Assembly (NCBI RefSeq): GCF_000282035.1
Contig: NZ_AKKA01000009.1
Span: forward strand, 1 to 64,000
Origin: Rhizobium sp. CF122
GTDB lineage: Bacteria > Pseudomonadota > Alphaproteobacteria > Rhizobiales > Rhizobiaceae
Length of the DNA: 64,000 nucleotides
Direction of reading: 5' to 3'
Part shown: in pieces, positions 62,319 to 64,000 of the stretch
Layout of the letters: each line of letters begins with the position of its first letter
Numbering within the stretch: the first letter of the stretch is position 1
Notes under the pieces: generated by a model
What the model was told of the DNA's origin: nothing
The model's input: the letters and a program-made list of their open reading frames with translations, nothing else
The model's database searches: none
Program-made: the position numbers and the translations under genes

Positions 62319-63338
62319 ATGAATAAGATGTCGCATAAGCAACGCTCTCTCGTCTTCTTCATGGTTCCGCAGTTTACGATGCTGCCTTTTTCAGCGGCAA
62401 TCGATACGCTGCGCATCGCCAACCGTATGCTCGGCTACCAGGCCTATACCTGGCGGCTGACCTCGGTTGACGGGCAAAAGGTCTATTCTTCCTGCGGCAT
62501 CGGTATCGAGGCAAATACGTCGCTTGCCGACGAGCGCCGCAATCTCGGTGGCGAGCACCGTCCGAGCATGGTGCTGGTCTGTTCCGGTATCGATGTCGAA
62601 GACTTCAATAACAAGTCCGTCAGCGCTTGGCTGCGCGAATCCTACAATCGCGGCGTCGCCGTCGGGAGCCTCTGTACGGGCGCACATATCCTCGCCCAGG
62701 CGGGGCTGCTGAATGGCAAGCGCTGTGCGATCCATTGGGAAAACCTGCCTGGCTTCTCCGAAGCTTTTCCGCAGGCCGAGGTCTACGCCGATCTCTATGA
62801 GGTGGACAGCAATCTCTATACATGTGCTGGCGGCACTGCTTCGCTGGACATGATGCTGAATTTGATCGGCCAGGATTTCGGCGAAACGCTGGTGAACCGG
62901 GTCTGCGAGCAGCACCTGACCGATCGCGTGCGCAGCCCGAACGATCGCCAGCGCCTGCCTCTGCGTGCGCGCCTCGGCGTCCAGAATGCCAAGGTTCTTT
63001 CCATCATCGAGCTGATGGAGGGCAACCTTTCCGAACCGCTCTCACTTCTGGAGATCGCCGATGGCGTCGACCTGTCACGTCGGCAAATCGAACGGCTGTT
63101 CCGCCAGGAAATGGGGCGCTCGCCGGCCCGCTACTATCTGGAAATAAGGCTGGATCGCGCCCGCCATCTGCTCGTGCAGTCCTCCATGCCGGTTGTTGAA
63201 GTGGCTGTCGCCTGCGGCTTCGTTTCCGCCTCGCACTTCTCCAAATGTTATCGCGAACTCTATCATCGCTCGCCGCAACAGGAGCGTGCAGAGCGCAAGA
63301 TGACGATGGCAACCGCACGCCAGGCCATCGCGGCGTGA
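62319..63338 (+). CDS. GlxA-type AraC-family regulator (DJ-1/PfpI sensor plus HTH)
   Basis: 339 residues. The N-terminal class I amidotransferase-like (DJ-1/PfpI) domain has FFMVPQFTMLPFSAAIDTLR and the nucleophile elbow VGSLCTGAHILAQAGLLNGK. The C-terminal AraC domain has LLEIADGVDLSRRQIERLFR and the second HTH VVEVAVACGFVSASHFSKCY. This architecture is shared with GbdR, CdhR and ArgR-type regulators of betaine, carnitine and amino-acid catabolism; a link to the betaine-type binding protein 5 kb upstream is only suggestive. Preceded by 300 AT-richer bases. Confidence 0.92.
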   Translation: MNKMSHKQRSLVFFMVPQFTMLPFSAAIDTLRIANRMLGYQAYTWRLTSVDGQKVYSSCGIGIEANTSLADERRNLGGEHRPSMVLVCSGIDVEDFNNKSVSAWLRESYNRGVAVGSLCTGAHILAQAGLLNGKRCAIHWENLPGFSEAFPQAEVYADLYEVDSNLYTCAGGTASLDMMLNLIGQDFGETLVNRVCEQHLTDRVRSPNDRQRLPLRARLGVQNAKVLSIIELMEGNLSEPLSLLEIADGVDLSRRQIERLFRQEMGRSPARYYLEIRLDRARHLLVQSSMPVVEVAVACGFVSASHFSKCYRELYHRSPQQERAERKMTMATARQAIAA

Positions 63339-63353
63339 TGTCAGCCGGGGCGG

Positions 63354-64000
63354 CTATTGAGCCGCCTCCTCCGTCATGCGCGCGTCGGAATAGACCTGAT
63401 TACGACCCTTGTGCTTGGCCATATAGAGAAACTGGTCGGCGGCATTCAGATAGTTGTCGAAGGTCTCGTAGCCGGAAATTTCGGCAACGCCGATCGACAC
63501 GGTGACCGAAAGCTCTTCGTCATCCGCCATCACCTTCAGACGTGAGATATCTGACCGTATCTCGTCACACAGCTTGCTCGCGGCAATCGAGTCCATCATC
63601 GGGAACAGGATCGCGAACTCCTCTCCGCCAAGGCGCGAAAGCAGGTTGTCGTCCCCCTCGAAGATCGTCCCCAGCCGATTTGCGACCGCCTTCAGCACTT
63701 CATCCCCGATCTCATGACCGTAGGTGTCGTTCAGCCGCTTGAAATGATCAATGTCCAGCACCGCAACGGCGGCCGTAGCCTTCTGACGCAGGCAGTCATT
63801 CACCAGCTTCGGCCCGAGATCGTAGAAATAGCGGCGATTGTAGAGCCCGGTCAGATAGTCGCAGGCCGCGGCTGCCCGAAGCTGCTTCAACTGTGTCAAG
63901 GTCTCGACGTTGTTGGCGATCCGGCACTGCAGTTCTTCGGCCACGAACGGCCTGTAAAGAAAATCGGATGCGCCGGCCTTCAAAAAGCTCACAGAAAGCA
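63354..64000 (-). CDS. pleD: PleD-like response regulator, diguanylate cyclase C-terminal part (5' partial)
   Basis: Cut by the window edge: the frame runs past 64000 and the GTG at 63992 is internal. The visible start is the end of a receiver domain (LKAGASDFLYRPFVAEELQC), where the usual KP pair reads RP. A GGDEF domain follows: ACDYLTGLYNRRYFYDL, VLDIDHFKRLNDTYGHEIGD, and an intact active site SRLGGEEFAILFP. No RxxD inhibitory site is visible five residues before GGEEF. It makes cyclic di-GMP. PleD identity is likely by architecture, but not certain without the N-terminus. Confidence 0.85.
   Translation of the reverse strand, partial: LSVSFLKAGASDFLYRPFVAEELQCRIANNVETLTQLKQLRAAAACDYLTGLYNRRYFYDLGPKLVNDCLRQKATAAVAVLDIDHFKRLNDTYGHEIGDEVLKAVANRLGTIFEGDDNLLSRLGGEEFAILFPMMDSIAASKLCDEIRSDISRLKVMADDEELSVTVSIGVAEISGYETFDNYLNAADQFLYMAKHKGRNQVYSDARMTEEAAQ

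Overview
The window reads as chromosomal DNA of an alphaproteobacterium of the family Rhizobiaceae (Sinorhizobium/Ensifer or Rhizobium type). The main reasons are the AcpXL very-long-chain acyl cluster for lipid A, the aerobic cobalamin pathway (cobP-cobW-cobN-cobO, cobE, cobABCD, cobQ), a GT21-type ceramide glycosyltransferase, and a UvrB with a long C-terminal tail. Coding density is high and the DNA is GC-rich, except for AT-richer patches near 4.4-4.6 kb and 26.3-26.6 kb. From memory, the gene order (sugar ABC operon, gnd, acpXL cluster, cob cluster) resembles the S. meliloti chromosome; this was not checked.

Layout. 0-6 kb: 3' part of uvrB, a fatty-acid desaturase, a small accessory patch (tiny basic protein, decayed groES, an unrecognised 139-residue protein), a 67-residue conserved-looking protein and a cold-shock protein. 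6.5-9 kb: dusA, an FAH-family hydrolase and a gamma carbonic anhydrase. 9-14 kb: a zinc regulon (zur-znuB-znuC diverging from znuA, then the COG0523 GTPase zigA and a Cys-motif microprotein) with three palindromic Zur-box candidates. 14-28 kb: a catabolic operon on the minus strand for plant-type beta-glycosides. It comprises a binding protein, two permeases and an ATPase, then GH2 beta-mannosidase, sugar isomerase, Gfo/Idh/MocA dehydrogenase, aldo-keto reductase and GH43 xylosidase, with a divergent LacI regulator and hairpins between several genes.

28-32.4 kb: an isochorismatase-like hydrolase, gnd, an AraC regulator, SRPBCC and VOC proteins and a PAS protein. 32.5-38 kb: the lipid A VLCFA cluster acpXL-fabZ-fabF2-fabF1-adh-lpxXL, in which FabF2 has lost the ketosynthase Cys. 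38-55 kb: cobalamin synthesis. cobA-cobB-cobC-cobD form one unit with 4-bp overlaps. cobE and a nucleoside hydrolase form another. cobP-cobW-cobN-cobO sit behind a cobalamin riboswitch and a 29-codon leader ORF, and cobQ is separate, convergent with a ClC channel. A deletion scar after cobO has fused the ends of two convergent genes.

55-64 kb: an orphan OpuAC/ProX-type betaine-binding protein, an entericidin-like lipoprotein, a LysR regulator diverging from a DUF1127 protein, a methyltransferase, a GT21 glucosyltransferase, another DUF1127 protein, a GlxA-type AraC regulator and the C-terminal half of a PleD-like diguanylate cyclase cut by the window edge.

No CRISPR array, tRNA, rRNA, prophage or insertion sequence was found. 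The points most worth a second look are the palindromic repeat inside uvrB, the Cys-less KAS partner FabF2XL, the leader ORF between riboswitch and cobP, the Zur-linked microprotein, and three decayed loci (groES, rcnB-like, EamA/SnoaL).
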